The position numbers were made by a program, and so were the translations under genes. Of a DNA stretch of 12,316 nt, positions 1 to 6,845 are shown in pieces. Numbering within the stretch: the stretch's first letter is position 1; each line of letters opens with the position of its first letter. The notes beneath the pieces are model-generated. The model saw nothing but the letters and a program-made list of their open reading frames with translations. It was not told the DNA's origin and searched no databases. The stretch comes from RGDT01 sp046719305 (GTDB lineage Bacteria > Planctomycetota > Planctomycetia > Gemmatales > Gemmataceae): positions 1-12,316 of the forward strand of contig JBDNDE010000136.1 of assembly GCA_046719305.1 (NCBI GenBank), given 5' to 3'.

Positions 1-249
1 TGCGCGCGAGAAGGTTGGGAACATGATATGGGAGCCGAGACGTGGTCTTCGCCCTATCTGGTGGACGGACACTTCTACATTGGTAACGAGAAGGGGGAAA
101 TTCTGGTCTTCCGCACTGGGAAGAAGAAACAGTTGGTCAACACGATCAAGATGCGAGGCAAAGTTCGCGCTACGCCCATCGCGGTCAATGGCGTGCTCTA
201 TGTGGTCACGGAAAATCCCTGCCGTCTATGGGCCATCACTAAAAATTGA
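1..249 (+). CDS. PQQ-like (BamB-type) beta-propeller protein, C-terminal fragment
   Basis: This is the 3' end of a gene whose start lies left of the window; the frame is open from base 1 and stops with TGA at 247-249. The visible 82 residues contain the last blades of a PQQ-like beta-propeller: a TWSSPYLVDG segment, a GEILVFRTGKK strand and a final NGVLYVVTE segment. They align, with similar spacing, to the end of the next protein (TWCSPYYVDG, GEIYLVPAG, NGVLYINAG), so the two genes are tandem paralogues. Such proteins are usually exported and act as scaffolds or, less often, as quinoprotein dehydrogenases. Nothing visible shows cofactor binding. An ATG at 28 is internal and should not be taken as the start. 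Confidence 0.85.
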   Translation, partial: CAREGWEHDMGAETWSSPYLVDGHFYIGNEKGEILVFRTGKKKQLVNTIKMRGKVRATPIAVNGVLYVVTENPCRLWAITKN

Positions 250-278
250 CCCCTTTTCGTTGCTATCAACACTCTATA

Positions 279-311
279 CAGGACGATCGGCCGCTACGTC
301 TGATCGTCCTG
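279..311 (+). terminator. 10-bp hairpin between the two propeller genes
   Basis: CAGGACGATC (279-288) and GATCGTCCTG (302-311) form a perfect 10-bp stem with a 13-nt loop, 30 nt after the stop of the upstream gene. No U-tract follows, so it may be a weak terminator, an mRNA-stabilising 3' end, or an attenuator for the downstream gene. Confidence 0.5.
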
Positions 312-324
312 TTCTCGGGAGAAC
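311..324 (+). promoter_or_regulatory. Shine-Dalgarno region inside a small hairpin
   Basis: GTTCT (311-315) pairs with AGAAC (320-324) around a CGGG loop, so the GGGAGA ribosome-binding sequence of the 331 gene lies in the loop and 3' arm. The first base is shared with the end of the preceding 10-bp hairpin. The spacing from GGGAG to the ATG supports the start at 331. Confidence 0.4.
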
Positions 325-330
325 CCATTC

Positions 331-1839
331 ATGTTCCAGTATTGCTCGCTGGCCAGCCTCGCCTTGGTCCTAGCTATTTTGCCGATCACCCGTTTGCCCC
401 ATACGCTCGCGGCCGATAAAGCTGCGTTCGTCACCCCGGCCGGTCCACTGCCGATGTTCGGCGGCACGCTGAGCCGCAATTTGGCCAATACCTCGGATAA
501 GGGGATCCCCAGCGAGTTCGCGGTTAAAAAAGGCCAGGAGAAACATCTGCTTTGGGTCGCCGCTCTGGGCAACAAGGCGTATGGCGGTCCGGTAATTGCC
601 GGCGGTCGCGTCTTCGTGGGCACGAATAACGAGAAGCCGCGTGACCCGACTATCAAGGGAGATCGCGGGGTATTAATGTGTTTTGACGAGAAAACGGGCA
701 ATTTCCTCTGGCAGATCACGCATGAAAAGTTGCCTGGTGGCGATGTCAACGACTGCCCCAAAGAGGGGATCGCCTCCACCCCTGCCGTGGATGGCGACTA
801 TGTCTATTACGTCAGCAACCGTTGTGAACTGATCTGTGCCGGCGTCGAGAAAGGCAACATCGTCTGGAAGCTCGACATGGTCAAAGATTTGAACGTCTTT
901 CCGTGTCAGTTGGCCAACTCCTCCCCGTTGATTGTGAATGATTTGGTTTATGTTTTGACGGGTCATGGTGTAGACATCAGCACCGGCAAGACGCCCAACG
1001 AAGCCCCGGCGATTGTCGCAGTGGACAAGAAAAAGGGCACCCTCGTTTGGAAATACAGTGTTCCAGCGGCCAGCATCCTGCGTGGTCAGTGGTCCAGCCC
1101 CAGCGGTGCGGTGGTGGACGGCAAGCTACAGATCCTGTTGGGCGGGGGGGATGGTTATTTGTATGGTCTCAGTGGTGACAAAGGCGAACTGCTCTGGAAG
1201 TTCAACTGCAACCCCAAGAAGGCTACTCCCTATCGCCCCGGCGGGAGTGGCGAGCAAAGTTTTATAATCGGCGTGCCGGTCGTGATTGATGGCAAAGCGA
1301 TTATCGCGGTGGGCCAGGAACCCGACGATGGCCAAGGGGTGGGGCATCTGTGGTGTATCGACCTGACCAAAAAGCCGGTCGGCCCGGAGAAAGATCTCTC
1401 GCCCAGGGATGACGACTTCGACCCGGCCTCGCCCAAGAACAAAAACAGCGGTTTGGTCTGGCATTTTGGCGGTCCCGCGCCCAAGGGCGACGAGCGTGAC
1501 TATAACTATGGACGTTCGATCCAAACCGTGGCTGTTCACGAGGGGATTGTCTACGCCAGCGAGATTGCCGGCTTTTTGCACGCTGTCGATCTCAAGACCG
1601 GTAAGAAGCTGTGGACCTACGACCTTCAGGATGGCACCTGGTGTTCGCCCTACTATGTGGATGGCAACGTGTTGATCGGCACCGATGCCGGTGAGATTTA
1701 CTTGGTGCCTGCCGGGCGAGCCGAACCCAAAGGCGTAAAAAAAATCGATATCGGTCAGCCGATCAAAGTCCCGCCCGTGGTGGCCAACGGGGTGCTGTAC
1801 ATCAACGCCGGCACCAACCTGTACGCAATCAAAAAGTGA
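331..1839 (+). CDS. Secreted PQQ-like (BamB-type) beta-propeller repeat protein
   Basis: This 502-residue protein starts with a Sec-type signal peptide: a hydrophobic stretch at about residues 6-20 and a probable cleavage after TLA at 27. It is therefore expected outside the cytoplasm. The rest is a beta-propeller built from repeats whose blades carry the 'KxG..xW' signature: W127, W179, W240, W289, W377 and W428. A GGGDGYLYGL turn lies near residue 275. The family includes BamB-like scaffolds and quinoprotein dehydrogenases; I see no haem CxxCH motif and cannot tell whether a quinone is bound. A GGGAGA ribosome-binding site precedes the ATG. The gene is a tandem paralogue of the upstream fragment and lies 15 nt before the adenylating-enzyme gene, so it is probably co-transcribed with it. 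The substrate or partner is unknown. Confidence 0.88.
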   Translation: MFQYCSLASLALVLAILPITRLPHTLAADKAAFVTPAGPLPMFGGTLSRNLANTSDKGIPSEFAVKKGQEKHLLWVAALGNKAYGGPVIAGGRVFVGTNNEKPRDPTIKGDRGVLMCFDEKTGNFLWQITHEKLPGGDVNDCPKEGIASTPAVDGDYVYYVSNRCELICAGVEKGNIVWKLDMVKDLNVFPCQLANSSPLIVNDLVYVLTGHGVDISTGKTPNEAPAIVAVDKKKGTLVWKYSVPAASILRGQWSSPSGAVVDGKLQILLGGGDGYLYGLSGDKGELLWKFNCNPKKATPYRPGGSGEQSFIIGVPVVIDGKAIIAVGQEPDDGQGVGHLWCIDLTKKPVGPEKDLSPRDDDFDPASPKNKNSGLVWHFGGPAPKGDERDYNYGRSIQTVAVHEGIVYASEIAGFLHAVDLKTGKKLWTYDLQDGTWCSPYYVDGNVLIGTDAGEIYLVPAGRAEPKGVKKIDIGQPIKVPPVVANGVLYINAGTNLYAIKK

Positions 1840-1854
1840 ACCGAGGGAAAAACC

Positions 1855-2973
1855 ATGACTGCCGTCGCAACCAAACGAAGCGAAGCCACGCCACAGCAGA
1901 TTCAGCAGGCCAAGGAACAACTCGACGCCCATGTACGCGAGGTGATTGCCTGGCACTTCAACCCCGACACCGGCACCCCCTTCTGGCTGGAGAAAGCCAA
2001 GAGCTACAAGTTCAATCCCCTCAAGGACATCCAATGCTTTGAAGACTTGAAGCTGTTCGGCCACTTCGAGGATGACTGGCTCCGCGGCGGACCTGTACGA
2101 CGTTGGATTCCCAAAGGGTACGCTGATCGGCCGTGGTATGTCTTCGAGACGGGCGGGACGACGGGCATTCCCAAGAGCCGGGTGGTGATGGATGATTTTC
2201 GCATCGATTACGAGATGTTCAGCCACACGTTGCCCGACGAGTATTTCCCCAAGGGCAGCAACTGGTTGATGCTCGGGCCAAGCGGACCGCGTCGGTTGCG
2301 TCTGGCGGTGGAACACATGGCACAATATCGCGGCGGCATCAGTTTCTGCGTCGATCTGGATCCGCGGTGGGTCATTAAGGTGATCAAAAAGGGCTGGATG
2401 GAACACCTTAAAGCTTACCAGGAGCATGTCATCGACCAGGCCATGACGATTCTGACCGCCGGGCACGATATCAAGTGCATGTTCACGACGCCCAAGTTGC
2501 TGGACTATCTAGCCAAGCGGCTGGAAGACCAGGGCAAGAGCATCAAGGAGATGGGGATCACGGGCATTTTCTGCGGCGGCACCGAGATGACCTCGCAGTG
2601 GATACGCTTCACCATCGAAGAATACCTGGGCGAGGGGGTTTACATTGCTCCCACCTATGGCAACACCCTGATGGGACTGGCGGCCGCCGACATGCCCACC
2701 GCCGAAGACGATTACAAGATCGCCTACTATGCCCCGCAGCCACGAGCCGTTGTGGAAGTGGTCGATTTTGACGACTACGACAAGGTCGTACCATACGGAG
2801 CCGAAGGCCGCGTGCAACTGACGACGCTGACCAAGGAGTTCTTCGTGCCGCGATTCATGGAACGCGACGAGGGGGTCCGCGAGTACCCTTCGGCCAAGTA
2901 TCCCTGGGATGGTGTCAGCGGGGTGAAACCCTGGCGTGGCATCGCTGCGGCCACCACGGTGGGCGTCTACTAA
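1855..2973 (+). CDS. EhpF/PaaK-like adenylate-forming enzyme (ANL superfamily)
   Basis: The 372-residue cytoplasmic protein has the ANL-superfamily ATP-binding loop ETGGTTGIPK at 98-107. Further motifs resemble phenylacetate-CoA ligase and LuxE: a GIFCGGTEM segment at 237-245, the YIAPTYGNT adenine/substrate motif at 263-271, and an FMERDEG segment near 334-340 in place of the usual 'GD' ribose-binding motif. It stops where classical ligases continue into the mobile C-terminal domain, so the thioesterification half appears missing. EhpF of phenazine (griseoluteic acid) biosynthesis is likewise described as an atypical ANL enzyme that works with a reductase partner. The likely reaction is ATP-dependent activation of a carboxylic acid to acyl-AMP; the substrate is unknown. 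The start has a GAGGG ribosome-binding site at 1843-1847. A reductase gene follows, which supports a joint role. It could also act as a LuxE-like acyl transferase. Confidence 0.8.
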   Translation: MTAVATKRSEATPQQIQQAKEQLDAHVREVIAWHFNPDTGTPFWLEKAKSYKFNPLKDIQCFEDLKLFGHFEDDWLRGGPVRRWIPKGYADRPWYVFETGGTTGIPKSRVVMDDFRIDYEMFSHTLPDEYFPKGSNWLMLGPSGPRRLRLAVEHMAQYRGGISFCVDLDPRWVIKVIKKGWMEHLKAYQEHVIDQAMTILTAGHDIKCMFTTPKLLDYLAKRLEDQGKSIKEMGITGIFCGGTEMTSQWIRFTIEEYLGEGVYIAPTYGNTLMGLAAADMPTAEDDYKIAYYAPQPRAVVEVVDFDDYDKVVPYGAEGRVQLTTLTKEFFVPRFMERDEGVREYPSAKYPWDGVSGVKPWRGIAAATTVGVY

Positions 2974-2997
2974 TAGGACGAACAACTTCCACGGAAC

Positions 2998-3022
2998 TGC
3001 CCAAGGGCACTGAAGGAGTGCC
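2998..3022 (+). promoter_or_regulatory. Mutually exclusive hairpins in the intergenic leader
   Basis: GGCACT (3006-3011) and AGTGCC (3017-3022) form a 6-bp stem with a GAAGG loop. The same GGCA can instead pair with TGCC at 2998-3001. These lie in the 124-nt gap between the adenylating enzyme and the reductase. I see no convincing promoter or small gene in the gap. Confidence 0.3.
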
Positions 3023-3076
3023 AGACTGCCATCGCAGCCGCGTTGTGTCGCAGGGGCAATTCGTGGGCCAAACTGC

Positions 3077-3092
3077 TTCTCGCCCGGGAGAA
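3077..3092 (+). promoter_or_regulatory. Shine-Dalgarno region inside a small hairpin (reductase gene)
   Basis: TTCTC (3077-3081) pairs with GAGAA (3088-3092), placing the GGGAG ribosome-binding site of the 3098 gene partly in a stem. The layout (TTCTC, then CGGGAGAAC, then 4 to 6 bases, then ATG) matches the leader before the 331 gene. Confidence 0.4.
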
Positions 3093-3097
3093 CTATC

Positions 3098-4513
3098 ATG
3101 CACATTCCCGTTTTGCGTTGGGGTGAACCGTACAAGAGTCTGGACAAGGACAATCTGGTCCACTTTGCCACGGGCGAGGTGGTCGGCGAAATGAGCAAAG
3201 CCAACGGCTCGATCTTGCAGCGAGACATGCGTTTTGCCCAACGGGCGCGTGATGTGCTGCGCGAAATTCCTATCAAGGAACTACTCGGCATGGTCAAAAA
3301 GGCTGCCGATTTGTACCTCAATGCCGAGTTGCCTATAGGCGACACAACTCAAACGCCTGAGCAATTCGTCAAGTTGCAGTCAGCCACGACGGGCTTGCCG
3401 GAGCACATGGCCCGCTTCAACATGCGGAAGAATCACTTTGTTCTGGATGGGATGGACAAGATCCTCGACGCCCTGACCCGCGGCCTGGACTTGGAAATCC
3501 TCTCCCGTGGCTATGGGATTGAATCGCGTGGCGTACCACTGAGCTATCAGGCCCAATCGCCCGTCTTGGGTCTGGTGTTGCCTTCCAATTCCCCGGGGGT
3601 ACATACCTTGTGGCTGCCGATCATCCCGATGCAAATTGGCCTAGTGCTCAAGCCCGGCAGCAGCGAGCCGTGGACGCCTTATCGCATGGCAGCCGCTTTT
3701 TATGCTGCCGGGGTGCCCAAGCAGGCGATCGGCATCTATCCTGGCGGTCACGATGTAGGGGGCACCCTGCTCAACACTGTGGGCCGAGCCTTAATCTTTG
3801 GCAGCCAACAGACCGTGGAGCAATACAAAGGCAATCCCCGCGTGCAGGTACACGGTCCCGGCTTCAGCAAGATCGTGCTTGGCGATGACTGCGTCGATGA
3901 CTGGGAGAAATATCTCGATGTCATGGTACAGAGCGTCTTCGTCAACAGCGGACGCGGCTGTATCAATGCCTCGGGTGTCTGGGCCTCGCGTCACACCCGC
4001 GAAATCGCTCAGGCCATCGCCGAAAAAATTGGACCGGTGCAACCGCTGCCGCCTGACGACCCCAACTCGGCTCTTGCTGCCTTCACGGTGCCCGGCCAAG
4101 CCCAAGGCACTTGGGCCGCTATCGAAGCCGATCTGAAGTCGGCCGGCACAACGCACGTCACGGAAAAATTTGGCCCGCGCCTGGTGGAAAAGGAACGCTG
4201 CGCCTATCTGCTGCCGACTGTGGTCCATTGCACCAGCCCCGAGGAGCCGATCGCGCGTAAGGAGTATATGTTCCCCTTTGTCTCGGTGGTCCAATGCCCC
4301 CAAGACAAGATGATCGAAGCTATGGGGCCAACTCTCGTCTGCACTGCTATCACTCGAGATGAAAAGTGGCAACGGCAGTTGCTCGATAGCACGCACATCG
4401 ATCGGTTGAACATTGGACCGATACCGACGGTGCAGCTCAATTGGCTACAACCGCACGAGGGCAACATCGTGGACTTTCTGTTCCGCGCCCGGGCTTACCA
4501 AACGGCCAACTGA
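3098..4513 (+). CDS. LuxC/EhpG-like acyl reductase, aldehyde dehydrogenase superfamily
   Basis: The 471-residue protein has the core landmarks of the ALDH fold: LPSNSPG at 161-167 and KPGSSEP at 185-191 (nucleotide binding), IFGSQQTV at 233-240 (the Gly-Ser turn), the NSGRGCINAS segment at 283-292 with the expected catalytic Cys288, and KEYMFPF at 388-394 (the E-x-F-G-P region). The usual ELGGK stretch carrying the general-base glutamate is replaced by HGPGFSK (252-258). That fits acylating ALDHs and LuxC-type enzymes, which reduce an acyl-thioenzyme to an aldehyde rather than oxidise one. The preceding gene encodes an acyl-activating enzyme, so the two probably act in sequence on a carboxylic acid with NAD(P)H. 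The substrate is unknown. A terminator-like hairpin follows the gene. Confidence 0.82.
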   Translation: MHIPVLRWGEPYKSLDKDNLVHFATGEVVGEMSKANGSILQRDMRFAQRARDVLREIPIKELLGMVKKAADLYLNAELPIGDTTQTPEQFVKLQSATTGLPEHMARFNMRKNHFVLDGMDKILDALTRGLDLEILSRGYGIESRGVPLSYQAQSPVLGLVLPSNSPGVHTLWLPIIPMQIGLVLKPGSSEPWTPYRMAAAFYAAGVPKQAIGIYPGGHDVGGTLLNTVGRALIFGSQQTVEQYKGNPRVQVHGPGFSKIVLGDDCVDDWEKYLDVMVQSVFVNSGRGCINASGVWASRHTREIAQAIAEKIGPVQPLPPDDPNSALAAFTVPGQAQGTWAAIEADLKSAGTTHVTEKFGPRLVEKERCAYLLPTVVHCTSPEEPIARKEYMFPFVSVVQCPQDKMIEAMGPTLVCTAITRDEKWQRQLLDSTHIDRLNIGPIPTVQLNWLQPHEGNIVDFLFRARAYQTAN

Positions 4514-4534
4514 GCGACGGAGTCAGAGGTGACC

Positions 4535-4572
4535 CGGGGGACGTGTTTGGGGATGCTCCAAAGCGTCCCCCG
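4535..4572 (+). terminator. Strong hairpin downstream of the reductase gene
   Basis: CGGGGGACG (4535-4543) and CGTCCCCCG (4564-4572) form a perfect 9-bp stem. Inside it, TTTGG (4546-4550) pairs with CCAAA (4558-4562). It lies 21 nt after the reductase stop codon. No U-tract follows, so it is a stable mRNA end or an intrinsic terminator of the U-poor kind. The rest of 4573-4665 shows no gene. Confidence 0.6.
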
Positions 4573-4665
4573 AATGATAAATGGGTCGCTGAAGACGACA
4601 AGGACAAGATACCGAGGTGTCGATAACGATACAGATTTTGCTCGCAGGCTTTGAAAAAATTCCCC

Positions 4666-4693
4666 TTGCCTTCTGAGTGAAAGCGTGTAGAAT
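4666..4693 (+). promoter_or_regulatory. Probable sigma-70-type promoter of the tRNA-Gly gene
   Basis: TTGCCT (4666-4671) and TAGAAT (4688-4693) are separated by 16 nt. The expected transcription start, near 4700, is a few bases before the mature tRNA 5' end at 4706. Confidence 0.5.
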
Positions 4694-4705
4694 GTGTGAT
4701 GTTAG

Positions 4706-4777
4706 GCGGGAGTAGCTCAGTGGTAGAGCGTCACGTTGCCAACGTGAATGTCGTGGGTTCAAGTCCCATCTCCCGCT
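4706..4777 (+). tRNA. tRNA-Gly, anticodon GCC
   Basis: A full cloverleaf can be drawn. The acceptor stem is GCGGGAG (4706-4712) with CTCCCGC (4770-4776). The D stem is GCTC/GAGC. The anticodon stem TCACG/CGTGA encloses the loop TTGCCAA, giving anticodon GCC at 4738-4740. The T stem GTGGG/CCCAT (one G-U pair) encloses TTCAAGT. The discriminator base is T at 4777, normal for bacterial glycine tRNAs. The 3' CCA is not encoded. The 3' end lies one base from the stop codon of the opposing sigma-54 activator gene. Confidence 0.96.
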
Positions 4778-4778
4778 C

Positions 4779-5870
4779 TTAAGAGTTCTGACTTGATTCT
4801 TCCTCTTTATGGTTTGAATCAAGCTTGGTATGATTGATCCGATAGATTTCCACCTTCTTATACAAGGTGTTGCGATTGATTCCAATCTTTTGGGCAGCCT
4901 TAACCTGAATACCGCCACATTGTTGCAACACTTGTTCAATCAGTTCACGCTCCACCGCATCAACAATCTTTTCGCTTAAACTGCCTTCGGGTAATGTCTG
5001 TATCCCTATTCGTACCAACTGCTCAATCAATCCCGATAAGTTCGCCACCTTGGTCTTAGTTGGCATCCAGCGGGCATGGCTTCGTCCTGGTAGACCGATG
5101 CGATCGGGGTGAATCGGCTGACCGCCGCTGAGTACCAGCACGCGTTCCATGTAGTTTTCCAGTTCACGGACATTGCCCGGCCAATCGTAGCTCTGCAAGG
5201 CTTGGATCATCTCACTCGTTAACGGTGGGCAAGGCACTTCGTGTGCTTTAGCGTGCCGGGCTAGGAAATGTTCCGCCAACAGAGGGATATCCTCACGCCG
5301 CTCCCGCAAGGGTGGCAAATAAATCGGCATTACATTCAGACGATAATACAGATCATCGCGGAAGCGTCCGGCAGCGATCTCCTCGGTAAGCTCTTGATTG
5401 GAAGCGGCCACTACCCGCGTATCGACTCGGATGGTCCGGCTCTCGCCGACGCGCTCGAACTCTTTTTCTTGTAGCACTCGTAACAACTTCACCTGCAACT
5501 TGGCGGACATGGACGAGATTTCATCTAGAAAAATCGTGCCCTTGTGGGCGGCTTCAAACCGCCCAGTCTTATTGTCGATGGCTCCAGTAAAGGCACCCTT
5601 GATGTGGCCGAATAGTTCGCTTTCGAGCAGGCTTTCGGTAAGGGCACCGCAATTGACGCGAACGTAGGGGCCATCGGCTCGCGGACTGAGACGATGCACA
5701 GCACGGGCGATTACTTCTTTGCCAGTCCCCGTTTCGCCCACGACCAGCACTGTGGTCGGTCGAGCCGCTACTAATCGAACCTGACGATACACTTCCCGCA
5801 TGGCAGCGGATTGGCCGACCACGCCGGGGAGGGAGGCATCGAGCGATTCATCGGCGCTTCCGGCGCTCAT
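4779..5870 (-). CDS. Sigma-54-dependent transcriptional activator without a sensory domain (PspF-like layout)
   Basis: The 363-residue protein is an AAA+ enhancer-binding protein that opens RNA polymerase-sigma-54 complexes. Visible motifs in order are Walker A GETGTGK (45-51), the sigma-54 contact loop GAFTGA (92-97), Walker B TIFLDE (112-117), the RFRDDLYYRL arginine-finger region (169-178), WPGNVREL (230-237), and a C-terminal Fis-type helix-turn-helix at about 320-345 (VKAAQKIGINRNTLYKK). The AAA+ domain begins within about 17 residues of the start, so there is no receiver, GAF or PAS domain. Activity must be set by a partner or by expression level. Its ATG overlaps the stop of the upstream sigma-factor gene (ATGA), implying translational coupling. 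The intact GAFTGA indicates true sigma-54 dependence. The targets are unknown. Confidence 0.93.
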   Translation of the reverse strand: MSAGSADESLDASLPGVVGQSAAMREVYRQVRLVAARPTTVLVVGETGTGKEVIARAVHRLSPRADGPYVRVNCGALTESLLESELFGHIKGAFTGAIDNKTGRFEAAHKGTIFLDEISSMSAKLQVKLLRVLQEKEFERVGESRTIRVDTRVVAASNQELTEEIAAGRFRDDLYYRLNVMPIYLPPLRERREDIPLLAEHFLARHAKAHEVPCPPLTSEMIQALQSYDWPGNVRELENYMERVLVLSGGQPIHPDRIGLPGRSHARWMPTKTKVANLSGLIEQLVRIGIQTLPEGSLSEKIVDAVERELIEQVLQQCGGIQVKAAQKIGINRNTLYKKVEIYRINHTKLDSNHKEEESSQNS

Positions 5871-6802
5871 GCGGTTTCCTCTTCATCGCAGGTGTCTGAG
5901 TCAGGCAAATCAATGGCTTGCCCCCTAGCCGCCAACAGTTCCGCCAAGCGATCAGCCGCTAAACGTGGTTCGTCGAGCAACAGCGGTAACATTTCGGTCT
6001 GGATGAACGGTTGCAAGTCATCGCCGGTCCAGCCCAAATCGACAAGAGCTCGCTCGATTTGCAGATGAGCTTTTTCACTTAACTTGTTCATTCGCCGGGT
6101 AACATTGCCTTCGTGGATGCCCAAAACTTTGGCTGCCTCTCGCTGGGAGAGACGATAACGCAGCCGCAACCCCAGCAAGAGAATATCGTCGTCCCGCAGG
6201 CCGTCGAGCCAGTCGCGAGCCGCCGCCCGAAAATGATCATGCCAGCGAGGTTGCGAAGCTGGTGATGAAGACAACTCGCGTTCGCGTATCTCTTCTAACT
6301 CAGCTAACGGCAGCTCGCCGGAGCCTTTGCGCAGCTTAGAAAGTTGCCAGTTCTGAAACACGCGGATCAGCCAGGGAACCAGGGGACGCAACCCATCGTA
6401 GCGATGCAAGATAGGCATGGTCCCCTCCCGTTCGCCTGCCAGCAGGTAGCCCCAAAACTCGGTGACCGCCTCCTCTTGACGCTCCTCGTCACGCGGGTAG
6501 AGCCGGGCCGCCCGCAGTCGCAAGGCGTCGATCAACAGGGCGTCGGTCCGGCTGGCCCGCGAACTAAACAGCGTCTCCCAGGCCGCCACATGGCCATCGA
6601 GGCAGGCGCTAACGAGAAACCAATCCAGCGTGTGCAACGCGTCCAGAAAGGAGGCAGTCTGATCAGTACGGGCCTGATACTGCGCGAAAGCCCGTTGCAG
6701 ATGTTCGTGAAACCGCCCCAACGGCAAGAGCACTTGCGGCAGCCGCAAGCGACAAAAATGATACAGCAAGGCCGACTGCCTTGAATTGGGGGGAGACGAC
6801 AT
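5867..6802 (-). CDS. ECF-like RNA polymerase sigma factor with C-terminal extension
   Basis: From the chosen start this is a 311-residue protein. A region-2-like segment covers about residues 68-158, ending in the basic WLIRVFQNWQLSKLRK stretch. A region-4 helix-turn-helix lies at about 206-245 (LSQREAAKVLGIHEGNVTRRM). A further 65 residues, including a DLQPFIQTE segment and an acidic tail (DSDTCDEEETA), follow region 4. The extension could be an anti-sigma contact or a regulatory tail; this is inference. I chose the ATG at 6802 because a GAGG ribosome-binding site precedes it. An upstream ATG at 6868 would add an arginine-rich 22-residue stretch, overlap the MCE gene and lack a good ribosome-binding site. 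The stop overlaps the start of the sigma-54 activator. It probably redirects transcription as part of the same circuit as the kinase and activator. Confidence 0.78.
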   Translation of the reverse strand: MSSPPNSRQSALLYHFCRLRLPQVLLPLGRFHEHLQRAFAQYQARTDQTASFLDALHTLDWFLVSACLDGHVAAWETLFSSRASRTDALLIDALRLRAARLYPRDEERQEEAVTEFWGYLLAGEREGTMPILHRYDGLRPLVPWLIRVFQNWQLSKLRKGSGELPLAELEEIRERELSSSPASQPRWHDHFRAAARDWLDGLRDDDILLLGLRLRYRLSQREAAKVLGIHEGNVTRRMNKLSEKAHLQIERALVDLGWTGDDLQPFIQTEMLPLLLDEPRLAADRLAELLAARGQAIDLPDSDTCDEEETA

Positions 6803-6845
6803 CACACAGCCTCGTGGAACCTGGTAGATCAACGCTCGCCTACTT

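Noticed and set aside
331..1839. Quinoprotein dehydrogenase activity for the propeller
   Set aside because: The repeats match the PQQ-like fold, but many such proteins bind no PQQ. I see no haem motif or clear catalytic residues, so no enzyme name is given.
1126..2466. A 446-codon open frame on the minus strand
   Set aside because: It lies opposite the propeller and adenylating-enzyme genes, crosses the gap between them, and its translation shows no recognisable domain. It is a high-GC shadow of the sense codons.
2509..3345. A 278-codon minus-strand frame spanning the gap before the reductase
   Set aside because: It is antisense to two well-supported genes, has no recognisable motif and no clear ribosome-binding site.
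1855..4513. A bioluminescence (lux) or phenazine biosynthesis operon
   Set aside because: Only the activating enzyme and reductase resemble parts of those pathways. There is no luciferase, acyl-transferase or phenazine-core gene in the window.
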